A DNA stretch of 64,000 bases from Archangium violaceum. GTDB lineage: Bacteria; Myxococcota; Myxococcia; Myxococcales; Myxococcaceae. This document shows, piece by piece, positions 57,248 through 64,000 of this stretch; the stretch's first letter is position 1; each line of letters begins with the position of its first letter. The stretch is taken from the NCBI RefSeq assembly GCF_016859125.1, contig NZ_CP069338.1, positions 11,039,501 through 11,103,500 of the forward strand, read 5' to 3'. Below the pieces are notes generated by a model. It saw only the letters and a list, made by a program, of their open reading frames with translations, was not told the DNA's origin and made no database searches. A program made the position numbers and the translations under genes.

Positions 57248-58381
57248 TTACTTCCGCTTGATCCGGAACGAAGAGGTGAGATCGTTGAAGTTGTGCTGCA
57301 CCAGGTTCGGGATGTCACAACCACACCCCAGACCACCTCCGCCGAAATTGATGTCGTTGAACAAGGTGAACTCGAAGCCGGGGCTCACCTTGACCGAGGA
57401 GATGCGGTCGTTCCATTGCGTCCCGACCCAGGAGCTGTCGCTGGTCGCGCAGAAGCTCTCGCCCTTGTAGTCGATGTCAGAGTAGAAGCAGACTCCAGTG
57501 GTCGTGCCGCCGTAGATGGCGCGGATGGCCTCGAGGTCGCCAGCGGTAAAGGTGTTGACGCGATCGTTGCCAACCCACTCCGGCGGAAAGCCATTCTTGG
57601 GAACGTAATCCCAACGGCCATTCACGAAGTAATTGCGGTAGTGCATCATCGACTCGAAGTCGTATGCTCCGATGGGCGTGCCCGCCGATCCCCAGTCAAT
57701 GGCGTTCTGGCTGCCGCCCGCGTTGACGGTGACCCATGTATCGCGGTCTTGGCGCACCTGCTCATGCGCCAACCCGACAGCGTGGCCGAGCTCGTGCCGG
57801 GCGGGGTTCACGCCGCAGCCGTTGCCCAGCGACAAATCCTGCCGTCCTCCGATCTTGCCGACGTAGCTCCAACACCCGTCGCCGGTGATGATCCGAACGT
57901 AATCGGCCTGGTTGGTTCGGGGAACCCAGCGGATGGAGGTCTTCGCGTCGTAGTCGGCCTTGGCGCCCTCGAAGGCCGCACGTGTTGCCGCCGACGCGGC
58001 GGGATCGATCTCGTACGGAATCACACCCCCTGGCCACTTCTGACCGTTGGCGTTGACGATGCCTGAGCCCATGGCCCTGACTCGCGCTTCACCATCCAGC
58101 GTCAACAGCACCTGCTTGTCCACGCTGAGCACCTGCGTGCCAGAGACCTGGCCGATCACCTGGTCGCCGACAAAGGCATAGTCGCCCTTGAGCACCGCCG
58201 TAACGGGCTCTTTCAGGCCGGCCAGCCGCACCTGAAAGGACTGGCCTTTCGGGTACTGTGAGTTGTACACGGCGTCGTTTTCCAACTCGCTCTCGTGCTC
58301 CGTTGCCGCCTGATCTCCACACGCGGTGCTCAACAAACCCAAGGCAAGAAAAGCCGTGTGACGCATTGCACGATTGAACAT
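57248..58381 (-). CDS. Astacin-like (M12A) metalloprotease lipoprotein with beta/gamma-crystallin-like domain
   Basis: A 377-residue exported protease. ATG 58381 has AGGAGG upstream; the lipobox is 'FLALGLLSTACGDQA'. A propeptide runs to about residue 125. The astacin domain has the full zinc motif 'HELGHAVGLAHEQVRQDRD' (HExxHxxGxxH) and the Met-turn 'SMMHYRNYF' with the Tyr zinc ligand. The C-terminal about 80 residues ('VCFYSDIDYKGESFCATSDS' and 'FTLFNDINFGGGG') look like a beta/gamma-crystallin Greek-key unit, which often binds calcium. A predatory or developmental role is plausible for a myxobacterium. Confidence 0.92.
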   Translation of the reverse strand: MFNRAMRHTAFLALGLLSTACGDQAATEHESELENDAVYNSQYPKGQSFQVRLAGLKEPVTAVLKGDYAFVGDQVIGQVSGTQVLSVDKQVLLTLDGEARVRAMGSGIVNANGQKWPGGVIPYEIDPAASAATRAAFEGAKADYDAKTSIRWVPRTNQADYVRIITGDGCWSYVGKIGGRQDLSLGNGCGVNPARHELGHAVGLAHEQVRQDRDTWVTVNAGGSQNAIDWGSAGTPIGAYDFESMMHYRNYFVNGRWDYVPKNGFPPEWVGNDRVNTFTAGDLEAIRAIYGGTTTGVCFYSDIDYKGESFCATSDSSWVGTQWNDRISSVKVSPGFEFTLFNDINFGGGGLGCGCDIPNLVQHNFNDLTSSFRIKRK

Positions 58382-58845
58382 TTCGCCTCCTTCTGGTTGT
58401 GCGGTTCGGCGCGTCGCCTCGAGAGCAGGCCACGCACCTTCTCGAACCATTTGTCACCACAGAGGCAACAACCGACGAAATCGGGTTAAACGAGCAATAA
58501 TCGCTTATTCCGCCAGAAACGTTATAATTTTTTATTTGATTTCTTGGAAAATTTTTACTTGAGACTGAAAATGGGCCTGGCTGTCTGGAGGGCCTGTGAG
58601 GAAGTCCTGACGCGTGGCGGCATACCCCCATGGCTTCGGGTTCCTCTTGAAATGCTCGGGCCGGGTATCAGTGGAAGGGCTCCGCACTGATCGGCTCCAC
58701 CTCGTCCATCGCGCTGTACCGCGTGGCGATCGATCCGGCGCGATGGGGCCGGGATGAACCCGGTCCCCTCTGCAGGTTGTGGCCGTGTAGGATCGGGCTT
58801 GCCTGACGCTTCGTCGAAGTCGATCCATTTCAGCCGGGAACCACC
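58382..58845. promoter_or_regulatory. Intergenic region with AT-rich patch; junction between myxobacterial-type and Pseudomonas-type DNA
   Basis: Bases about 58485-58565 are strikingly AT-rich (TTATAATTTTTTATTTG and similar), the lowest-GC patch in the window, and probably hold the astacin promoter on the minus strand. From 58570 onward GC is high again and no gene is seen before pqqF. The change of gene content from myxobacterial to Pseudomonas type happens somewhere in this gap. There is no transposase, integrase or tRNA at the boundary. Confidence 0.5.
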
Positions 58846-61290
58846 ATGACCGAATCCAGCGACCAGGGCCGCGAAAGCCTTGTCCTCGCCCATGGTCTGC
58901 GCGTGCGCCTGCGCCATGAGCCCCGCCTGCGTCGTGCCGCCGCCTGGCTGCGGGTCGAGGCCGGCAGCCACGACGTCGACGCGCAGTGGCCGGGGCTGGC
59001 GCACTTCCTCGAGCACCTGGTGTTCCTCGGCACGGAGCGCTTCCCGCGCGAACAAGGGTTGATGGCCTTCGTCCAGCGCCATGGTGGACAGGTCAACGCG
59101 CGCACCAGCGAACGCACCACCGACTATTTCTTCGAGTTGCCCCAGGCGGTGTTCGGCGAGGGCCTGGAGCGGCTGTGCGACATGCTAGCCCGGCCGCGCC
59201 TGGCCATCGAAGACCAGCAACGCGAGCGCGAAGTGCTGCATGCCGAGTTCATCGCCTGGTCGCGCGATGCCCAGGCCCAGCACCTGTTCAGCCTGGCCGG
59301 CGGGGTCTCGGCCCGCCATCCGCTGCGCGCCTGCCATGCCGGCAACCGCGACAGCCTGATGGTGGAGAGCCCCGAGTTCCAACAGGCGCTGCACGACTTC
59401 CATCAGCGCTACTACCGCACCGGGCAGATGACCTTGCAACTGATCGGGCCGCAGCCGCCGCGGATTCTCGCGGGGCTGGCCAGGGACGCCGATGCCGCAC
59501 TGGCCGCGGGCCCGCGCAGCGCCAATGCGCCTGTGGAAACGCTGCTGGGCGACCCGGGCGAGGCGCCGCCGGCCAGTGACCCGCGGCGGCTCAACCTGCT
59601 GTTCGCCTGCGACGGCCTGCCGCCCGGCACGGACGAGGCGCTGCGTTTCCTGGAACTGTGGGCCGGATCCGCCCATCCCGGCGGCCTGCTGGCCGAACTG
59701 CGACGCCTGGGCTGGGCCCAGAGCCTGTCGCTGAGTCCGCTGTACCAGTACGCCGACCAGGCCCTGGTCAACTTCGAAGTGCAGCTGACCGAAGCCGGAC
59801 AGCAATCCCGGGCGGCGGCCCAGGCACTGTGCTTCGACTGGCTGGAGTACTTCCAGTCCCATGCCGATTGGGAGCCCCTGCGCGAGGAGTATCGCCTGCT
59901 GCGCAGCCGCCAGTCGCAGACCGAGGGGGCGCTGGAGCTGGCCCGGCGCCTGGCCCATGGACAACCTTCGGAACTGCCGGACGAAGCCGTCCCGGCCCTG
60001 CGGGCATTGCTCGAACGTTTCACGCCCCAGTCACTGCTCGCTCCCGGCGCCAAGGCGCTGGACGAACCGCCCCGGCTGCCGCCATTCGGTCCCTGGCGCC
60101 TGCCGCCGCGCAACCGTTTCCTGCGCGGCCAGTGTCGGCCGACCCAGGCCAGCCCGCGAATCGCGGCCCTGGCGCAGGGCGAGCCCGAACCGAATCGCGG
60201 CCTGGATGGCGCCGTGCACCTGCGCTGGCGCCTGGCCAACCGGCATCACGCCGCGCTGTGGCACATGCTCGACGCCAGCCTGCGCCGGCTCGGCGAAGAA
60301 GCCCGCCAGGCTGGCGTGCAACTGGAATTCTCACGCCTGGGTCCGGACTGGCAATTGCGCCTGTGCGGCGTACGAGAGCCGATCCCGGCGATCCTCGAAC
60401 AGGCAGTGGAATCACTGCAACGCCCGACACCGGAGAGCTGGCGCCAGGCCAGCCCACCACCGCGCCAGCAGGTACCGATCCGCGAGCTGATCGCCCTGTG
60501 GCCCGAGCATGGCCTGGGCCACCACCGCCCGGCTCGCAACGACAGCAGCGAGCTGCACCCCGAAGCGCTGCAACGGCTGTGGCAGCAGGCGCGCTGGGAT
60601 GGTCTGGTGCTGGGTTTCGACGATACCGACCGGCTCGCCCTCGACGCCGTGGCCGCGCGCTTGCCGGGCAGCGCCTCGAACGATCTCCGCCAGCCGTCCA
60701 CACTGCCAGACCGAGCCAGCTGGAGCCAGGTGGCCTGCGGTTCGGACGAGCATGCACTGCTGCTGTGGTGTCCGGCGCCGAGCCTGTCGATCCAGGACGA
60801 GGTGGCCTGGCGCGCACTCGCCCAGTTGATCCAGGCGCCATTCTACCAGCGCCTGCGAACCGAGCTCCAGTTGGGCTATGCGGTGTTCAGCGCATTCCGC
60901 CAGCTGGCCGGCCGCCCCGGACTGATGTTCGGGGTGCAGTCGCCCGGCAGCGACTGCGCGGCCTTGTGGGGGCACATCGCCGAATTCCTCGAGGCCCTGC
61001 CCGAGCGCCTCGCGCAATGGCCGGGGACAAGCCTGCGCGAGCAATGCGTGGCGCTGGCCGACAGCCTCGACGGCGGCAACCTCGGGCTGACGCAGCGACT
61101 CGAGATGCAGTGGCAAGGAAGATTGGCCGGCCATTCGTCGGGCTATTCCAACATGTTGAGAGAATGGGTCGGTCAACTGGATGGGCCGACGCTGGTCGAG
61201 GCGACTCATCGGCTTTTGGACAGTCAGGTGAGCTGGACCGCGCTGGCGACCGGGCCTTGCCCGGGTGCGTCCTGGTATGAGGCAGTCTGA
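58846..61290 (+). CDS. pqqF: PqqF, M16 zinc peptidase for pyrroloquinoline quinone biosynthesis
   Basis: An 814-residue insulinase-family peptidase that trims the PqqA precursor or its cross-linked product. The inverted zinc motif is 'LAHFLEHLVFLGTERFP' (HxxEH) with the third ligand Glu in 'REREVLHAEFIAWSRD'. The C-terminal half ('RLRTELQLGYAVFSAFRQLA') is the inactive partner domain. Start ATG 58846 follows GGGAACCACC. It sits directly ahead of pqqA as in several Pseudomonas species. Codon style (Leu mostly CTG) and protein composition differ from the genes to the left. Confidence 0.93.
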   Translation: MTESSDQGRESLVLAHGLRVRLRHEPRLRRAAAWLRVEAGSHDVDAQWPGLAHFLEHLVFLGTERFPREQGLMAFVQRHGGQVNARTSERTTDYFFELPQAVFGEGLERLCDMLARPRLAIEDQQREREVLHAEFIAWSRDAQAQHLFSLAGGVSARHPLRACHAGNRDSLMVESPEFQQALHDFHQRYYRTGQMTLQLIGPQPPRILAGLARDADAALAAGPRSANAPVETLLGDPGEAPPASDPRRLNLLFACDGLPPGTDEALRFLELWAGSAHPGGLLAELRRLGWAQSLSLSPLYQYADQALVNFEVQLTEAGQQSRAAAQALCFDWLEYFQSHADWEPLREEYRLLRSRQSQTEGALELARRLAHGQPSELPDEAVPALRALLERFTPQSLLAPGAKALDEPPRLPPFGPWRLPPRNRFLRGQCRPTQASPRIAALAQGEPEPNRGLDGAVHLRWRLANRHHAALWHMLDASLRRLGEEARQAGVQLEFSRLGPDWQLRLCGVREPIPAILEQAVESLQRPTPESWRQASPPPRQQVPIRELIALWPEHGLGHHRPARNDSSELHPEALQRLWQQARWDGLVLGFDDTDRLALDAVAARLPGSASNDLRQPSTLPDRASWSQVACGSDEHALLLWCPAPSLSIQDEVAWRALAQLIQAPFYQRLRTELQLGYAVFSAFRQLAGRPGLMFGVQSPGSDCAALWGHIAEFLEALPERLAQWPGTSLREQCVALADSLDGGNLGLTQRLEMQWQGRLAGHSSGYSNMLREWVGQLDGPTLVEATHRLLDSQVSWTALATGPCPGASWYEAV

Positions 61291-61445
61291 CTCTTGCCAG
61301 GAATACATAAGGATCATCAATAAGATTTGAGTCCGCTACGTGGGAAATCTAGTAACATACGGCCCAAGCATCAGGACATCTCCACCTGGAGCTGGCCTGA
61401 ATGTGAAGACCGGATTTGCAACCACCCTCAGAAGGAGCAACTCCT

Positions 61446-61517
61446 ATGTGGACCAAGCCTGCTTACACCGACCTGCGCATCGGCTTCGAAGTCACCATGT
61501 ACGCCGACAACCGCTGA
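61446..61517 (+). CDS. pqqA: PqqA, precursor peptide of PQQ
   Basis: A 23-residue peptide, sequence '[20 protein letters not shown]' plus DNR. Glu15 and Tyr19, the residues joined to make PQQ, are in the conserved E-V-T-M-Y context. AAGGAG at 61433-61438 is a strong ribosome site. PqqE and PqqD cross-link the two side chains. A transcription-attenuating hairpin follows, allowing much more pqqA than downstream message. Confidence 0.97.
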   Translation: MWTKPAYTDLRIGFEVTMYADNR

Positions 61518-61530
61518 GCAGCCCCGCAGT

Positions 61531-61564
61531 ACAACGCCTCGGTCAGCCGGGGCGTTGTTGTTTC
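61531..61564 (+). terminator. Attenuator hairpin between pqqA and pqqB
   Basis: A 12-bp stem (61531-61542 with 61547-61558, one G-T pair) with loop TCAG, followed by TGTTTC. It sits 13 bases after the pqqA stop and should partially end transcription. Confidence 0.8.
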
Positions 61565-61587
61565 AGCCGCCGCACGATTGAGTGGTC

Positions 61588-62499
61588 ATGTACATTCAGA
61601 TTCTAGGTTCCGCCGCTGGCGGCGGTTTCCCACAGTGGAACTGCAACTGCGCCAACTGTAAGGGCTACCGCGACGGTACCCTGCGCGCCCAGGCCCGCAC
61701 CCAGTCCTCCATTGCCCTGTCCGATGACGGCGTGCACTGGATCCTGTGCAACGCCTCGCCCGACATCCGCGCTCAATTGCAGTCCTTCGCACCGATGCAA
61801 CCGGCCAGGGCCCTGCGCGACACCGGGATCAATGCGATCATCCTGCTCGACAGCCAGATCGACCACACCACCGGCCTCTTGAGCCTGCGCGAAGGCTGCC
61901 CGCATCAGGTCTGGTGCACCGACATGGTCCACCAGGATCTGACCACGGGCTTCCCGCTGTTCAAGATGCTCAGCCACTGGAACGGTGGCCTTCAGTGGAA
62001 CCGCATCGAGCTCGAAGGTAGCTTCACCATCGAAGCCTGCCCGAACCTGAAGTTCACCCCCTTCCCGCTGCGCAGCGCCGCGCCGCCCTATTCGCCGCAC
62101 CGTTTCGACCCGCACCCGGGCGACAACCTGGGCCTGGTGGTCGAGGACCTGCGCACTGGCGGCAAGCTGTTCTATGCGCCTGGCCTGTACCAGGTCGACA
62201 ACGCGCTCGAGCAGCACATGGCCGACGCCGACTGCCTGCTGGTCGACGGCACGCTGTGGTCGGATGACGAGATGCAGCGCCGCGGCGTCGGTACCCGTAC
62301 CGGCCGCGAGATGGGCCACCTGTGCCAGAACGGTCCCGGCGGCATGCTGGAACTGCTCGACGGATTCGAGAAGCCGCGCAAGGTGCTGATCCACATCAAC
62401 AACACCAACCCCATCCTCGACGAAGACTCGCCCGAGCGTGCCGAGCTCGAGCGCCGGGGCGTGGAAGTCGCCTTCGACGGCATGAGCATCGAGCTGTAG
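61588..62499 (+). CDS. pqqB: PqqB, metallo-beta-lactamase-fold PQQ biosynthesis protein
   Basis: A 303-residue protein of the metallo-hydrolase fold thought to hydroxylate the precursor Tyr. It starts '[20 protein letters not shown]' and has the Cys-rich '[12 protein letters not shown]' zinc loop, '[19 protein letters not shown]' (altered HxHxDH), '[14 protein letters not shown]' and '[20 protein letters not shown]'. All are PqqB hallmarks. ATG 61588 is used because it gives the exact family start; an ATG two codons earlier is also in frame. Confidence 0.96.
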   Translation: MYIQILGSAAGGGFPQWNCNCANCKGYRDGTLRAQARTQSSIALSDDGVHWILCNASPDIRAQLQSFAPMQPARALRDTGINAIILLDSQIDHTTGLLSLREGCPHQVWCTDMVHQDLTTGFPLFKMLSHWNGGLQWNRIELEGSFTIEACPNLKFTPFPLRSAAPPYSPHRFDPHPGDNLGLVVEDLRTGGKLFYAPGLYQVDNALEQHMADADCLLVDGTLWSDDEMQRRGVGTRTGREMGHLCQNGPGGMLELLDGFEKPRKVLIHINNTNPILDEDSPERAELERRGVEVAFDGMSIEL

Positions 62500-62507
62500 G
62501 AGCAACC

Positions 62508-63263
62508 ATGAGCGACAAGACACCGCTGACCCGCGCCGAATTCGAACAGGCCCTGCGCGCCAAGGGCGCCTACTACCACATCCACCACCCCTATCACGTG
62601 GCGATGTACGAAGGCTGCGCGACCCGCGAGCAGATCCAGGGCTGGGTCGCCAACCGCTTCTACTACCAGGTCAACATCCCGATGAAGGATGCCGCGATCC
62701 TGGCCAACTGCCCGGACCGCGAGATCCGCCGCGAGTGGATCCAGCGCCTGCTCGACCACGACGGCGCCCCTGGCCAGGACGGCGGCATCGAGGCGTGGCT
62801 CCGCCTCGGCCAGGCCGTGGGCCTGGAGCCCGACCAGCTGCGCTCCCAGGAACTGGTGCTGCCCGGCGTGCGCTTCGCGGTCGACGCCTACGTCAACTTC
62901 GCCCGCCGCGCCAGCTGGCAGGAAGCGGCCAGCAGCTCGCTGACCGAGCTGTTCGCCCCGCAGATCCACCAGTCGCGCCTGGACACCTGGCCGCGGCACT
63001 ACCCATGGATCGATCCGGCCGGCTACGAGTACTTCCGCACCCGCCTGGGCCAGGCCCGGCGCGACGTCGAGCACGGCCTGGCGATCACCCTCGCCCACTA
63101 CACCACCTACGAGGGCCAGCAGCGCATGCTGGAGATCCTGCAGTTCAAGCTGGATATCCTCTGGACCATGCTCGATGCCATGAGCATGGCCTACGAGCTG
63201 AACCGCCCGCCCTACCACACCGTCACCGACCAGCGCGCCTGGCACAAGGGGATCGCCCTATGA
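62508..63263 (+). CDS. pqqC: PqqC, pyrroloquinoline-quinone synthase
   Basis: A 251-residue cofactorless oxidase performing ring closure and the eight-electron oxidation that yields PQQ. '[20 protein letters not shown]' and '[20 protein letters not shown]' are its substrate-binding helices, and 'HHP' plus the distal '[20 protein letters not shown]' carry the active-site His/Tyr residues. Length matches Pseudomonas PqqC. Its stop overlaps pqqD's ATG (ATGA). Confidence 0.97.
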   Translation: MSDKTPLTRAEFEQALRAKGAYYHIHHPYHVAMYEGCATREQIQGWVANRFYYQVNIPMKDAAILANCPDREIRREWIQRLLDHDGAPGQDGGIEAWLRLGQAVGLEPDQLRSQELVLPGVRFAVDAYVNFARRASWQEAASSSLTELFAPQIHQSRLDTWPRHYPWIDPAGYEYFRTRLGQARRDVEHGLAITLAHYTTYEGQQRMLEILQFKLDILWTMLDAMSMAYELNRPPYHTVTDQRAWHKGIAL

Positions 63264-63535
63264 GTTTCGATCGCAACCTGACGCCCCGCTGGCGTCTCGG
63301 CTATCGGTTCCAGTACGAGCCGGCCCAGAAAGGTCACGTCCTGCTCTATCCTGAAGGAATGATCAAGCTCAACGAGAGCGCCGCCGCCATCGGCGGTCTG
63401 ATCAACGGCGCCCGCTCCGTGCAGGCGATCATCGACGAGCTGGACCAGCGGTACCCCGGCGTCCCCGAGCTCGGTGAAGACGTCGAGCAATTCATGGAGG
63501 TCGCCCGTGCAAAGCACTGGATCGAACTTGGCTGA
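63260..63535 (+). CDS. pqqD: PqqD, peptide chaperone
   Basis: A 91-residue RiPP-recognition protein that binds PqqA and presents it to PqqE. '[20 protein letters not shown]', '[19 protein letters not shown]' and '[20 protein letters not shown]' match the PqqD winged-helix fold. ATG 63260 overlaps the pqqC stop, and the gene's last 29 bases overlap pqqE. Confidence 0.96.
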   Translation: MSFDRNLTPRWRLGYRFQYEPAQKGHVLLYPEGMIKLNESAAAIGGLINGARSVQAIIDELDQRYPGVPELGEDVEQFMEVARAKHWIELG

Positions 63536-64000
63536 AGTCCCGCCGAAGCCCGCCGTCGGCCTGCCACTCTGGCTGCTCGCCGAGCTCACCTACCGCTGCC
63601 CACTGCAGTGCCCCTACTGCTCCAACCCCCTGGACTTCGCCGCCCAGGGCAAGGAGCTGACCACCGCAGAGTGGTTTTCCGTGCTGCGCCAGGGCCGCGA
63701 GATGGGCGCGGCGCAGCTGGGCTTCTCCGGTGGCGAACCCCTGGTACGCCAGGACCTGGCCGAACTGATCGGCGAGGCCCGGCGCCTGGGTTACTACACC
63801 AACCTGATCACCTCCGGCATCGGCCTGACCGAACAGAAGATCCGCGCCTTCAAGGACGCGGGGCTGGACCACATCCAGATTTCCTTCCAGGCCAGCGACG
63901 AGCAGGTCAACAACATGCTCGCCGGGTCGAAGAAAGCCTTCGCCCAGAAGCTCGAGATGGCGCGCATGGTCAAGGCCCATGGCTACCCCATGGTGCTGAA
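63507..64000 (+). CDS. pqqE: PqqE, radical SAM PqqA cross-linking enzyme (cut by window end)
   Basis: The first about 164 residues of PqqE are visible. GTG 63507 with GGAGG at 63496-63500 is the best start, giving '[20 protein letters not shown]'. The radical-SAM cluster motif is '[17 protein letters not shown]' (CxxxCxxC), and '[20 protein letters not shown]' contains the GGEP SAM-binding strand. It joins Glu15 and Tyr19 of PqqA. The SPASM domain lies beyond the window. Confidence 0.96.
   Translation, partial: MQSTGSNLAEVPPKPAVGLPLWLLAELTYRCPLQCPYCSNPLDFAAQGKELTTAEWFSVLRQGREMGAAQLGFSGGEPLVRQDLAELIGEARRLGYYTNLITSGIGLTEQKIRAFKDAGLDHIQISFQASDEQVNNMLAGSKKAFAQKLEMARMVKAHGYPMVL

Overview
The window is high-GC bacterial DNA and looks like two different genomes side by side. 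From the left edge to about 58.5 kb the genes read as a cellulolytic myxobacterium of the Cystobacterineae (Cystobacter/Archangium/Hyalangium type). The evidence is many signal-peptide and lipobox proteins, a 1758-residue Ser/Thr-kinase/AAA/GAF/histidine-kinase hybrid, an AHH toxin with an Imm11-like immunity gene, astacin and trypsin-like secreted proteases, and frequent gene remnants. From about 58.8 kb to the right edge the genes are pqqF-A-B-C-D-E in the order, spacing and protein style of Pseudomonas. This could be horizontal transfer or a chimeric assembly, and sequence alone cannot decide.

Layout. (1) 1-12.5 kb: a cellulose-use locus on the + strand, with a sugar ABC importer (binding-protein end, two permeases, ATPase), a GH48 exocellulase, a GH9 endoglucanase, an AA10 lytic polysaccharide monooxygenase and a LamB-like porin. 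Together they would cut cellulose outside the cell, pass oligosaccharides through the outer membrane and import them. (2) 12.6-18.2 kb: an alpha/beta hydrolase, a catalase, a trypsin-like lipoprotein and an APH-fold kinase. (3) 18.2-21.9 kb: an AHH nuclease-toxin gene split by a 1740-bp IS1380-like element with clean 5-bp target duplications, with an Imm11-like gene overlapping the toxin's 3' end. (4) 22.1-32.0 kb: a tight minus-strand assimilatory sulfate operon (cysH, TauE/SafE, siroheme genes, cysD, cysN, cysJ, cysI, racemase). cysH is of the Fe-S APS-reductase type and CysN carries a degenerate APS-kinase tail without a P-loop, so the pathway probably reduces APS directly.

(5) 32.3-38.4 kb: a MOSC protein, a phasin-like coiled-coil protein, an M3 oligopeptidase lipoprotein, a tRNA T-arm-like scar and a vanadium-haloperoxidase/PAP2 protein. 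(6) 38.5-43.8 kb: the giant hybrid kinase. (7) 43.8-57.2 kb: a decaying region where intact genes (zinc-ribbon protein, 51-aa Pro-rich peptide plus cupin protein, lipoprotein, DHFR-like reductase, hypothetical protein, ABM monooxygenase) alternate with fragments of LysR, GST, GNAT, SRPBCC, SDR, IS91, GH31/CBM35, aldo/keto reductase, outer-membrane efflux and REP-type transposase genes, plus a 35-40-bp dispersed repeat in three copies. (8) 57.2-58.4 kb: an astacin protease with a crystallin-like tail. (9) 58.8-64 kb: the pqq operon, with pqqE cut by the window edge.
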